Assembly (NCBI RefSeq): GCF_002802965.1
Contig: NZ_NXGA01000001.1
Location: 2,394,338 to 2,458,337, forward strand
Source of the DNA: Sporolactobacillus pectinivorans
GTDB lineage: Bacteria > Bacillota > Bacilli > Bacillales > Sporolactobacillaceae
Direction of reading: 5' to 3'
DNA length: 64,000 nt
Part shown: piece after piece, positions 8,740 through 16,629 of the stretch
Layout of the letters: every line of letters begins with the position of its first letter
Position numbering within the stretch: position 1 is the stretch's first letter
Translations under genes and position numbers: made by a program
Notes under the pieces: generated by a model
The model's input: only the letters and a program-made list of their open reading frames with translations
What the model was told of the DNA's origin: nothing
Database searches by the model: none

Positions 8740-9522
8740 TTATTTTAGATTCATCCAATGCTCTGTTAGTTTTTCTACAGCGCGCGGCCACAGTTGATAA
8801 AGCCGGGCACCCGTGCCCATGTACCACGGCAAATTGACTTCTCTCTTTTTTTTCTTGACCGCTTTAATGATGCAACGGGCTACAAAACTTGAGTCAAGCA
8901 TGAAGCGTGCTACATTTGCAGAATAGTTCCCGTCCGGATCCGCAATCTGAAAGAAAGGCGTACGGATCGGTCCGGGATTAATAACCGTGACAAAAATGCC
9001 ATGTTTCTTTGTTTCAAGTCTTAATCCATTCGAGAACCCGATCACCGCATGTTTTGTCGCGGAATAAACGGCGGATTTCGGTGTAGATATTTTCCCGGCA
9101 ATTGATGCTACGTTAACGATATGACCACCCTTCTGACTGATCATCTGCGGAAGAACCGCCTGAACACATGCAATAAGCCCGACAACATTCACGTCGAACA
9201 TGCCCTTTATGTCACCGATCTTCGTTGACGCGGCATATTCAAATTTACCAAATCCCGCGCAGTTGATCAGCAGGTCAATCTTTCCGAACCGGGTTATTAT
9301 TCTCTCGAATGTATCGGCAATCTGATCGGTGTTGCTGACATCGAGAACATAATAATCGGCCTGTCGATTCCGTTTTTCAATCTCCGCCTTAAGCGCTGCA
9401 AGTTTTTCACGGCTTCTCGCCAGCAAAATCGTTCTGGCTCCTTCCTCCGCAAACAATAATGCCGTTTCCCATCCAACGCCGCTCGATGCCCCGGTGATGA
9501 CGGCAACTCTATCTTTAAACAT
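8740..9522 (-). CDS. Short-chain dehydrogenase/reductase (YqjQ-like)
   Basis: 260-residue classical SDR. The dinucleotide-binding motif TGASSGVG (about residues 10-17), NCAGFG, the catalytic SVYSATKH-type Tyr-X3-Lys (YSATK) and the NPGPIRTPF motif are all present, so an active NAD(P)H oxidoreductase is expected; the substrate is unknown. It resembles YqjQ, and the nearby rnz, dinB and yqjE also match the yqj region of Bacillus subtilis. The start MFKDRV is supported by AAGGGG nine bases upstream; an upstream in-frame ATG lacks this. Confidence 0.85.
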   Translation of the reverse strand: MFKDRVAVITGASSGVGWETALLFAEEGARTILLARSREKLAALKAEIEKRNRQADYYVLDVSNTDQIADTFERIITRFGKIDLLINCAGFGKFEYAASTKIGDIKGMFDVNVVGLIACVQAVLPQMISQKGGHIVNVASIAGKISTPKSAVYSATKHAVIGFSNGLRLETKKHGIFVTVINPGPIRTPFFQIADPDGNYSANVARFMLDSSFVARCIIKAVKKKKREVNLPWYMGTGARLYQLWPRAVEKLTEHWMNLK

Positions 9523-9701
9523 CTTTCCATACCCCTTCTCTGTTATTTTGTCCAATTCTATAAGAAAGCACTGCTAAAATGATGTCACAGGCCATTTTAA
9601 ATGACTAATAAATTTCTTTTTAAAAAATTTGTTAAAAATTGTACAAAATATTACTATCTGGAAAGGCTTTCAAAAATAAAAGAATATTTTTAATATTATG
9701 T

Positions 9702-9732
9702 TGTAACTTTTACTAACATGTTATGTTATAAT
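9702..9732 (+). promoter_or_regulatory. GlnR/TnrA box and -10 element of amtB
   Basis: TGTAACTTTTACTAACA (9702-9718) is an exact match to the TGTNA-N7-TNACA nitrogen-regulator site. A perfect -10 TATAAT occurs at 9727-9732. The box is centred about 29 bases before the expected transcription start, overlapping the -35 position, which suits repression better than activation. No good -35 hexamer is seen. Confidence 0.7.
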
Positions 9733-9766
9733 TACTCCATACTAAATGAGGGGAGCATTGGTAAAC

Positions 9767-11017
9767 ATGAAAGTCGTTGTCAATCCTTATGAATTATGGG
9801 TCTTTATTGCAGCAATCTTAGTTATTTTAATGCAGTCCGGTTTTGCTTTTCTGGAAGCCGGATCGCTGCGCAGCAAGAATGCAGGCCATATAACTGGAAA
9901 GCAAATTATTACTCTGGCTATTGCGTCTCTCGCTTACTGGGCATTCGGATACGGAATAGCTTTTGGTAACGGAAATCCTTTTATTGGTTTCTCGGATTTT
10001 TTCCTGAGCGGTGTACCAACCGGTACCGATTCCGTTTCCTTTATGTTCCAGCTCGCTTTTGCGGCAGTTTCACTTGCCATTGCCTGGGGTGGTTTTGCAG
10101 AACGCGGTAAGTTGCCTGTTTACTTCATCTTTGGTGTTATTTTCGTCGCATTTATCTATCCGGTCGTTGGCCACTGGGTATGGAACGCCGGGGGCTGGCT
10201 TGCAAAATTGGGCATGCAGGATTTTGCAGGTTCAACAGTCGTCCACTTGCAAGGTGCGACAGCAGCACTGGTGGGCACTCTCCTTCTCGGACCAAGAATT
10301 GGAAAATTCACGAACAAAAAACCGAATGCCATTCCCGCACACAGTATTCCTTACGTTTATCTTGGCACTTTTATTCTTTGGATCGGCTGGTTCGGTTTTA
10401 ACGCCGGAAGTATTGCTTCCACAGTCGGGCAACCTGAATTTTATGGCTATGTTGCTTTGACAACGAATCTCGCCGCAGCAGCCGGTGCGCTGGGCGCACT
10501 CTTTACTGCCATGATTCTCTCGAAAAAGGCAGATGTCGGCGCAATGTGCAATGGTGTTCTGGCAGCTCTTGTTGCCATCACGGCCTCCTGTGCTTTCGTC
10601 GAACCATGGGGTGCAATTGTCATTGGTGCCGTAGCCGGATCCTTTACTTACTGGACTTCGATCTTCTTTGAAAATAAGGGGCTTGATGATCCAATCTACG
10701 CTTTCTCAGTACATGGTATTTCAGGTATGATCGGAACACTTTCAACCGGCTTTCTCGCTGCGCCAGCACTTGTTAAGATTGTTGGTGTCGGCCAACCGGG
10801 GCTGTTCTACGGCGGCGGTTTCCATCAATTAGGCGTGCAGGCTTTGGGCGTTGTTTCAGCATTCGTATTCGTTGCTGTCACTTCGTTGATTGTTCTCGGA
10901 ATTATTAAAGCAACAATCGGTCTTCGCATTACTCCAGAAGAAGAGAAGGCAGGTCTGGATATTAGCGAACACGGAGCTTATGGTTACGGTGAAACTTCCG
11001 GTGAAACCGTAAAATAA
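9767..11017 (+). CDS. amtB: Ammonium transporter
   Basis: 416-residue Amt/MEP/Rh channel-like transporter for ammonium uptake. About eleven membrane segments are seen, with the signature WAFGYGIAFGNGNPFIGF, the GATAALVGTLLLGPRIG block (family DFAGSTVVHLQGATAALVG), ANPAL-type LAAAAGALGALF and the HGISGMIGTLSTGF twin-His region. Unusually for amtB there is no P-II gene (glnK) next to it; a terminator follows at once. GGGGAG lies about 11 bases before the ATG at 9767. The GlnR/TnrA box upstream implies nitrogen control. Confidence 0.95.
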   Translation: MKVVVNPYELWVFIAAILVILMQSGFAFLEAGSLRSKNAGHITGKQIITLAIASLAYWAFGYGIAFGNGNPFIGFSDFFLSGVPTGTDSVSFMFQLAFAAVSLAIAWGGFAERGKLPVYFIFGVIFVAFIYPVVGHWVWNAGGWLAKLGMQDFAGSTVVHLQGATAALVGTLLLGPRIGKFTNKKPNAIPAHSIPYVYLGTFILWIGWFGFNAGSIASTVGQPEFYGYVALTTNLAAAAGALGALFTAMILSKKADVGAMCNGVLAALVAITASCAFVEPWGAIVIGAVAGSFTYWTSIFFENKGLDDPIYAFSVHGISGMIGTLSTGFLAAPALVKIVGVGQPGLFYGGGFHQLGVQALGVVSAFVFVAVTSLIVLGIIKATIGLRITPEEEKAGLDISEHGAYGYGETSGETVK

Positions 11018-11030
11018 GACTTGCATTTCA

Positions 11031-11064
11031 AAAAAGATTCCTCATTTCGGGGAATCTTTTTTGT
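11031..11064. terminator. Bidirectional terminator between amtB and rnz
   Basis: AAAAAGATTCC pairs with GGAATCTTTTT around a short CG-poor loop, followed by TTTTTTG on the plus strand and a matching run on the minus strand. Confidence 0.85.
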
Positions 11065-11074
11065 TTGGATTTTT

Positions 11075-12007
11075 TCACCGATGCGGCCGCATTAAATGAT
11101 AGATAGAGAAATCGCTCGCCAGATAGCTTGCCGGAAAAACTTTCCTGGCCTCCGTAAGCAATGCCTGCTGATCCGTCCTCTGGTATCTTGAACTGAGGTG
11201 GGTCAGAATCAGTTTTTGGGCGTGTGCCTTTTTTGCTACGGTTGCAGCCTGAGCAGAAGTCGAATGATGATAGGCATTTGCCAAAGTTGCGGCATCACTG
11301 CGAAAAGTCGATTCATGAACAAGGAAATCCGCATGATCGGCGAGTCTCACTGCTGCAGCGCAGGGACGTGTATCACCGATAATGGCAATTCTTCTCCCCT
11401 TCTTTTTTTCGCTTAAAAAATCTGCACTCTCAAGTTGCCGTCCATCGGGAAGATTTACAAATTCTTTTAATTTGAAATCGCCATAAATCGGTCCCGGCTC
11501 TACACCATTGTTCCGAAGTTTATCGACAAGCAATTCACCTGGAAGATCTCTTTCGGTAATCCTGTAACCAAAACTCTGTATTCCATGATCCAGCTCATCT
11601 GCTTCGACCTGAAAATGATCATTTTCATAGACAAGGCCGGGCTGCCCGATTTCCTTCACGGCTATCGGATAGTGAAGATGTGTCCCGGACAGGCGCAGCG
11701 AAGTCTCTACGTACTCCTTAAGGCCGACCGGTCCGATGAGCGTCAGCAGATTTTCAGCTCCCTGAAATGAGCGGCTGCCTAATATACCAGGCAGCCCGAA
11801 AAGATGATCTCCATGAAGATGTGTAACGAAGATCACCGTTAGCTTTGTCAGTCTGACCGCTGTATATAATATTTGCCGCTGTGTACCTTCTCCGCAGTCA
11901 AACAGCCACAAATCGCCATCGTATTCCGGAAAACCGATTGCAAGCGATGTGACATTTCTTTCTTTTGCAGGCATCCCTGCACCCGTCCCGAGAAAAGTAA
12001 AATCCAT
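11075..12007 (-). CDS. rnz: Ribonuclease Z
   Basis: 310-residue tRNase Z, the metallo-beta-lactamase endonuclease that removes 3' trailers from tRNA precursors lacking encoded CCA. The zinc motif FVTHLHGDHLFGLPG (about residue 60 onward) is intact, as are LFDCGEGTQRQ, the exosite region EPGPIYGDFK, the IGDTRP Asp and LTHLSSRY near the C-terminus. The ATG at 12007 has GGGTGG seven bases upstream. The order rnz, dinB, yqjE on one strand matches Bacillus subtilis yqjK-yqjH-yqjE. Confidence 0.95.
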   Translation of the reverse strand: MDFTFLGTGAGMPAKERNVTSLAIGFPEYDGDLWLFDCGEGTQRQILYTAVRLTKLTVIFVTHLHGDHLFGLPGILGSRSFQGAENLLTLIGPVGLKEYVETSLRLSGTHLHYPIAVKEIGQPGLVYENDHFQVEADELDHGIQSFGYRITERDLPGELLVDKLRNNGVEPGPIYGDFKLKEFVNLPDGRQLESADFLSEKKKGRRIAIIGDTRPCAAAVRLADHADFLVHESTFRSDAATLANAYHHSTSAQAATVAKKAHAQKLILTHLSSRYQRTDQQALLTEARKVFPASYLASDFSIYHLMRPHR

Positions 12008-12045
12008 ACTCAATCCACCCTTTACTAAACCATAGCGTTGTTGTT

Positions 12046-13275
12046 CTATTTTTTTCTTTTATTTTCTGATGACTTGATACGTCTGTCTTCAAACAAGATA
12101 GCCGCAGGTTTCAAAGCCCCATCTCCAAATTTTTCATTAACCTGATCGACAAGTTTAATCAGTGATTCTTTCGCTGCGTCCTGTTCATAAGAAAACAGAT
12201 CCAGTTGTTTGGTTGAAGCACCGACAGGCTGAAATGCAGACAGAGTAATGCCTAGCAAGCGCACTGCTTTTCCGCTCCACTGTTTTCGGAAAACGTTCAA
12301 CGCGTAACTCTTAATTTCTTCTTTTCTGCAAAATGGCTGAACCGTTGATAAACGGCGTGTCACTGTTTCCCAGTTCTGATAACGGATCATCACTGTCAAT
12401 TCATAGCTGACGACGTGTTCCCTTCTGATCTTTTGAGCAAGTTTCTCTGATAAGCTGTCAAGAGTACTGGAAATGACAGCTATAGACTTGGAGTCTCTTG
12501 ACAGTGTCACCGAATGCCCGATACTTTTATAACTTTCCCATGCATCCGGATCCACCGGACGGTCATCAATTCCATTAGCATGCTGATACAATCTCTGTCC
12601 GGAAATACCGAAACGTGCTGCAATCCTCTTTGAATCATATTGAGCCAGATCACCAATCGTCGCTATTCCCAATGCTTTCATCTGTTCTTCCGTTTTCGGG
12701 CCGATGCCATGCATGCGGCCGATCGGCATCGGCCACATTATCTCGGGCAGCTCGCGTTTCCTGAGTATTGTAATTCCGAGCGGCTTTTTCATATTGGAAG
12801 CCATTTTTGCCAGAAACTTATTTGGAGCAATGCCGACACTGCAGGGCAGCCGAAAATGCTGCATGATTTGTTCCTGAACGTCTTTGGCAAGTTCCGCTGC
12901 CGGTATTCCATTCATTTCATCAGTCATGTCCAAATACCCTTCATCAATCGAGGCTTTTTCAACAAGCGGTGTATATTGGCCAAGTAATTGAAAAAGCCTT
13001 TCGGATATGGCGCGATACTGTACAAAATCAGGATGCTTGACAATCAGTTGTGGGCATTTTTTCTTTGCTTCCTGCACAGTCATCGTCGTCCGCACGCCCA
13101 TTTTTCTCGCTTCGTAGCTGCTTGTCACAACAATGCCGTGCCGTTCTTCGGGCTTTCCAGCAATGGCAAGCGGTTTCCCCCTCCATTCCGGATGCAAAGC
13201 AATCTCAACGGAAGCATAGAAGCTATTCATATCGATATGAAAAATGATACGCGGCTTTTTATGTGTTTCTTCCAT
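12046..13275 (-). CDS. dinB: DNA polymerase IV (Y-family)
   Basis: 409-residue translesion polymerase. The catalytic carboxylates are in FHIDMNSFYASVE and in KASIDEGYLDMT; the YEARKMGVRTTM finger segment, helix-hairpin-helix MHGIGPKTEEQMKALGI and little-finger region are present. It copies past DNA lesions with low fidelity. It resembles YqjH (PolY1). A beta-clamp-type peptide may be the QLDLFSYEQ stretch near the C-terminus (QLDLF). The ATG at 13275 follows AAGGTG by six bases. 38 bases separate it from rnz. Confidence 0.95.
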   Translation of the reverse strand: MEETHKKPRIIFHIDMNSFYASVEIALHPEWRGKPLAIAGKPEERHGIVVTSSYEARKMGVRTTMTVQEAKKKCPQLIVKHPDFVQYRAISERLFQLLGQYTPLVEKASIDEGYLDMTDEMNGIPAAELAKDVQEQIMQHFRLPCSVGIAPNKFLAKMASNMKKPLGITILRKRELPEIMWPMPIGRMHGIGPKTEEQMKALGIATIGDLAQYDSKRIAARFGISGQRLYQHANGIDDRPVDPDAWESYKSIGHSVTLSRDSKSIAVISSTLDSLSEKLAQKIRREHVVSYELTVMIRYQNWETVTRRLSTVQPFCRKEEIKSYALNVFRKQWSGKAVRLLGITLSAFQPVGASTKQLDLFSYEQDAAKESLIKLVDQVNEKFGDGALKPAAILFEDRRIKSSENKRKK

Positions 13276-13318
13276 CGCTGTCACCTTGTCCTAAATAAAT
13301 TCCGTTCATTTCCCGTCA

Positions 13319-14431
13319 TCATTTTGCCTGATTAATCAGAGAAAGCACAAGTTCACTTGTCTTTATAAGCTCTTCAACAGCTATTCTTTCCTTAGTCGTA
13401 TGTATTTTCTCATATCCGACACCAAGGTTTATAACCTGGATGCCCTTCCCATTGATCACATTTGCATCGCTTCCACCGCCGCTGCTCAGCAGCTTTGGTG
13501 TTCTACCGACAGCTTCCACGGCTGACATTGCCAGTTGAACGATCCGATCTTCCGGATTGAATCGATAACCGGGATACATAAATTTCAGTTCGACATCCGC
13601 ATGTCCGCCCATTTCTGAAGCAGTCTGTTCAAAAGCTTCTTTCATCAGCCTTGTCTGCCGGTCTATTTTTGACTTAACCAGTGATCGTGCTTCGGCCAAA
13701 ATACGGACATTATCGCAAACAATATTTGTTGCTTTCCCGCCTTCAAAACGGCCAATGTTCGCCGTTGTGTCTTCATCAATTCTTCCAAGAGGCATCCGGG
13801 CGATAGCTTTAGCTGCCATCGTGATTGCGGATATCCCTTTCTCCGGTGCAATGCCGGCATGGGCGGTTTTGCCGAACAAATCAATCTTGAGTTTAGTCTG
13901 ATAGGGAGCAGCAATGATAATGTCCCCGACAGGGCCATCACTGTCCAGTTCAAACCCATAATCTGCTTTAATCAAACGGGTATCCAGAGCTTTTGCTCCT
14001 AACAGTCCCGATTCTTCACCTACCGTAACGATAACCTGCAAATCAGCATGTTGCCTATGTTCTTCTTTAATAACGCTGAATGCTTCAATCAGGGCAGAAA
14101 GGCCGGCCTTATCATCAGATCCGAGGATCGTCGAACCGTCTGAAACGATGCATCCGTCTTTCAGGGATGGATGAATATTCTTTCCGGGAAAAACGGTATC
14201 CATATGAGAACCGAAAAAAATCGGTGTGCCTTCAGCATTTCCTGGCAGCGTGCATACAAGATTATTTGCTCCGTGCCCTGTTTTGATTTTTGCCTCGTCT
14301 TCCTTAACTTCAAAGCCGAGTTCCGTGAATTTTTTTTTCAAGACTTCTGAAATGCCGCCCTCATCCCCGGTTTCAGAATCTACCTTCACTAATTTAAAGA
14401 GTGTGTCTACGAGCCTGTCGTTATTAAGCAA
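13319..14431 (-). CDS. yqjE: M20-family peptidase T-like (YqjE)
   Basis: 370-residue zinc aminopeptidase of the M20/PepT-like group. Metal ligands are seen in FGSHMDTVFPG, ILGSDDKAGLSALIEA, TVGEESGLLGAKAL and the dimerisation-domain AHAGIAPEKG. Substrate is probably a short peptide, but YqjE proteins are not well characterised. I place the start at TTG (14431), giving MLNNDRLVDTLF, because AGGTGG lies six bases upstream and this aligns with the start of YqjE; a longer reading is less likely. Downstream dinB follows after 44 bases. Confidence 0.85.
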   Translation of the reverse strand: MLNNDRLVDTLFKLVKVDSETGDEGGISEVLKKKFTELGFEVKEDEAKIKTGHGANNLVCTLPGNAEGTPIFFGSHMDTVFPGKNIHPSLKDGCIVSDGSTILGSDDKAGLSALIEAFSVIKEEHRQHADLQVIVTVGEESGLLGAKALDTRLIKADYGFELDSDGPVGDIIIAAPYQTKLKIDLFGKTAHAGIAPEKGISAITMAAKAIARMPLGRIDEDTTANIGRFEGGKATNIVCDNVRILAEARSLVKSKIDRQTRLMKEAFEQTASEMGGHADVELKFMYPGYRFNPEDRIVQLAMSAVEAVGRTPKLLSSGGGSDANVINGKGIQVINLGVGYEKIHTTKERIAVEELIKTSELVLSLINQAK

Positions 14432-14616
14432 TCCCGTCCACCTGTTTCTAAGCAAAATAAATGCCTATCATTTTAAACTTTATTCATACTTATTTTATCA
14501 TAATGCTCCGCGATATTCAGTGGTTGAAAAGAGCTCAAAGGAACGTATATAATTTATAAAAGTAGTCATTGAAAAGTCAAACAAGCAATATGATGCGGAA
14601 GGAGATTCGTTCTGCC

Positions 14617-14721
14617 TTGCCAAAGAAACTGTTCAAAATCGTTATTTATTTGATGATTGCTGCGCTTGTCCTCTCCACGGTTGGCGGCTTAATTGCAGCT
14701 GCAGTCGGAGCCGCTGGCTAA
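14617..14721 (+). CDS. Tiny single-pass membrane protein, Prli42-like
   Basis: A 34-residue reading frame: basic start (PKKLFK), one hydrophobic helix (IVIYLMIAALVLSTVGG) and a Gly/Ala-rich tail. Size and the K-x-V-I-Y-L-M...LST pattern resemble the stressosome-associated miniprotein Prli42/DUF4044. TTG at 14617 is the likely start, with AAGGAG about 12 bases upstream; an in-frame ATG at 14590 would extend it but has no ribosome site. It lies divergently just outside yqjE. Function is inferred from resemblance only; the Gly-rich tail is unlike the usual Prli42 ending. Confidence 0.5.
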   Translation: MPKKLFKIVIYLMIAALVLSTVGGLIAAAVGAAG

Positions 14722-14751
14722 GAAAAGCCGCAATTTTACTTGAAATAAACG

Positions 14752-14785
14752 AAAAAAGCCATGGATTCAACTGATCATGGCTTTA
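14752..14785 (-). terminator. Terminator of the kinase gene, overlapping its stop codon
   Basis: AAGCCATG and CATGGCTT form a perfect 8-bp stem, and TTTTTT follows on the minus strand. The TGA stop of the histidine kinase lies inside the 5' arm. Confidence 0.75.
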
Positions 14786-15860
14786 TGTCGTCTGGTTTAT
14801 TATCCTCATTGCTAGCTAAAATGACTGTTATTGCCGTTCCCTTCCCTTTTTCACCGTCAACCTGAATCTGCCCATGGTGCACATCCACAATTTTCTTAAC
14901 AATCGAAAGGCCGAGCCCATTGCCTCCCTCGGTTCTGACTCGTGAGCGGTCCGCTTTATAAAACCGCTCAAAAAGGTGAATCCGATCTTCCGGACGAATC
15001 CCGATTCCGCTGTCAGACACTTCAAAAATGGTACTGCCCCTTCGCTGTTTCAAAGTAACAGTCACATTCCCCTTTTCCGGAGTGAATTTGATACTGTTCT
15101 GAATCAAATTCATCCACACCTGATTCATCAATTCCTGATCAGCTGATAACAAAGCCGGCTCCAGCTTGATGACCATATCAAGCTTCTTCCGGCTCCACTG
15201 AGGTTCAAGTGCCAGAAGAACCTGCCTGATCTGCCGGTCAGCTCTGTACAGCTCAATATGCAAGGGATGGCGGTTATTTTCAAGCACGGTCAATTTTAAA
15301 AGATTGTCGCTGAGCTTCGACAAGCGATCACTTTCTGACTGGATAATCTGCAAATAATGCCGGTGTTTTTCATCAGGGAGATCCGGGCTTTCAAGAGCAC
15401 GGGCAAACCCTTTTATCGATGTCAAAGGAGACTGGATTTCATGTGAAACATTTGATATGAATTCCTGACGGACACGCTCCAGTTGCCCAAGCTCCTTTGC
15501 CATGTAGTGCACACTTTCCACCAGCTGATTAAATGGGTTGTTCTTTACATCCGGTCCCGGTGGAGAGAGAGGCAGATCGAGTTCAATTTCAAAATTCCCT
15601 TTTGCCATCTGCCGTAGAGCCTGGGTGATTGCCTGAAAATAGCTCAATCGCCTCGGTTTGTATAAGTGCCCAATCATATTGCTGATCACACCAAACAGAA
15701 GTACGCCAAGTATCGAACTGACGATGTGCCGAATGAACGGATTGAGGGGTAATTGGTAATAGTGGGCGATAAACCCGATCAGAAAATAGAAAAAAGTCCA
15801 TAAAATACCAAGAGTCGAAAAAACTGAAACAATAAAGAATACTATCTTAAGCTGTTTCAT
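14775..15860 (-). CDS. Sensor histidine kinase
   Basis: 361-residue membrane kinase. Two membrane helices (about residues 4-32 and 47-68) flank a very short outside loop, so it probably senses within the membrane. A HAMP-like segment leads to the H-box FISNVSHEIQSPLTSIKGF, the N-box MNLIQNSIKFTP, DSGIGIRPED and GGNGLGLSIVKKIV. All catalytic motifs are intact. The ATG at 15860 overlaps the response regulator stop (ATGA), so the two are translationally coupled. Stimulus is unknown; neighbouring envelope glycosyltransferase genes hint at an envelope signal. Confidence 0.92.
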   Translation of the reverse strand: MKQLKIVFFIVSVFSTLGILWTFFYFLIGFIAHYYQLPLNPFIRHIVSSILGVLLFGVISNMIGHLYKPRRLSYFQAITQALRQMAKGNFEIELDLPLSPPGPDVKNNPFNQLVESVHYMAKELGQLERVRQEFISNVSHEIQSPLTSIKGFARALESPDLPDEKHRHYLQIIQSESDRLSKLSDNLLKLTVLENNRHPLHIELYRADRQIRQVLLALEPQWSRKKLDMVIKLEPALLSADQELMNQVWMNLIQNSIKFTPEKGNVTVTLKQRRGSTIFEVSDSGIGIRPEDRIHLFERFYKADRSRVRTEGGNGLGLSIVKKIVDVHHGQIQVDGEKGKGTAITVILASNEDNKPDDIKP

Positions 15861-16534
15861 AGGCATTCATCCAGTCTGTAACCTAAACCGCGGACAGTGT
15901 GGATTTTAAAACCGCACTTTTCATCTGAAAAGTGTTCACGTAACCTCTTAATGTGAACATCCACCGTCCGCTCATCGCCATCATAATCATAGCCCCAAAT
16001 ATTTTCAATCAGGTCATCCCGCGTGAAGGTTCTCCCGGGCATTCCGGCAAGCATAAAAAGAAGTTCGAATTCCTTCAGCGGGAGTGTTATTTGTTCCGAA
16101 CCAAAACTTATTTCATATGATTTCCGATTGAGCAGAAGTTTTCCAATACGGAGGGTTTGAGAAGCAGATATTTGATAGCGTTTCAGCAAAGCCTTCACGC
16201 GCATGACCAGCTCAATCGGTTCAAACGGTTTCACCAGATAATCGTCTGCCCCTAATTCAAAACCATGAACCTTCTGCATTGTTGCACCTTTTGCCGTCAA
16301 CATTAGTATCGGAATCTGACCATAAGAATCCCGAACCTTTTGGCAAAAAGTCCACCCATCCATATTCGGCATCATAATATCAAGCACAATAAGAGCGATC
16401 TGTTCCTTTTCAAGCCTGTCCAATGCCTGGACACCGTCTGCAGCCTCAATGCACAAAAATCCCTCTTTTTGTAAAAAAACAGTGACAAGTTCCCGGATAT
16501 TCGGGTCATCATCAACAATAAGAATACTGTTCAC
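15857..16534 (-). CDS. OmpR-family response regulator
   Basis: 225 residues: receiver domain with acidic pocket (ILIVDDD), phospho-accepting Asp in LIVLDIMMPNMDG, Thr/Lys switch (LTAKG, LVKPFEP), then a winged-helix DNA-binding domain (LKEFELLFML, RDDLIENIWGYDYDGDERTV, VRGLGYRLDE). I prefer the GTG at 16534 because AGGAAG then lies nine bases upstream; an ATG nine bases earlier is possible. A -10-like TATAAT occurs about 35 bases upstream, so the pair may have its own promoter in addition to readthrough from the glycosyltransferase gene. Confidence 0.92.
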   Translation of the reverse strand: MNSILIVDDDPNIRELVTVFLQKEGFLCIEAADGVQALDRLEKEQIALIVLDIMMPNMDGWTFCQKVRDSYGQIPILMLTAKGATMQKVHGFELGADDYLVKPFEPIELVMRVKALLKRYQISASQTLRIGKLLLNRKSYEISFGSEQITLPLKEFELLFMLAGMPGRTFTRDDLIENIWGYDYDGDERTVDVHIKRLREHFSDEKCGFKIHTVRGLGYRLDECL

Positions 16535-16629
16535 GGTACTCATCTTCCTTTTCGAATAACTGGTATCATTATACCCGCTATATGTGAACAGATCATGAAT
16601 TAAAGAAGCTGTCCAGTCGAAGAGAAAAT

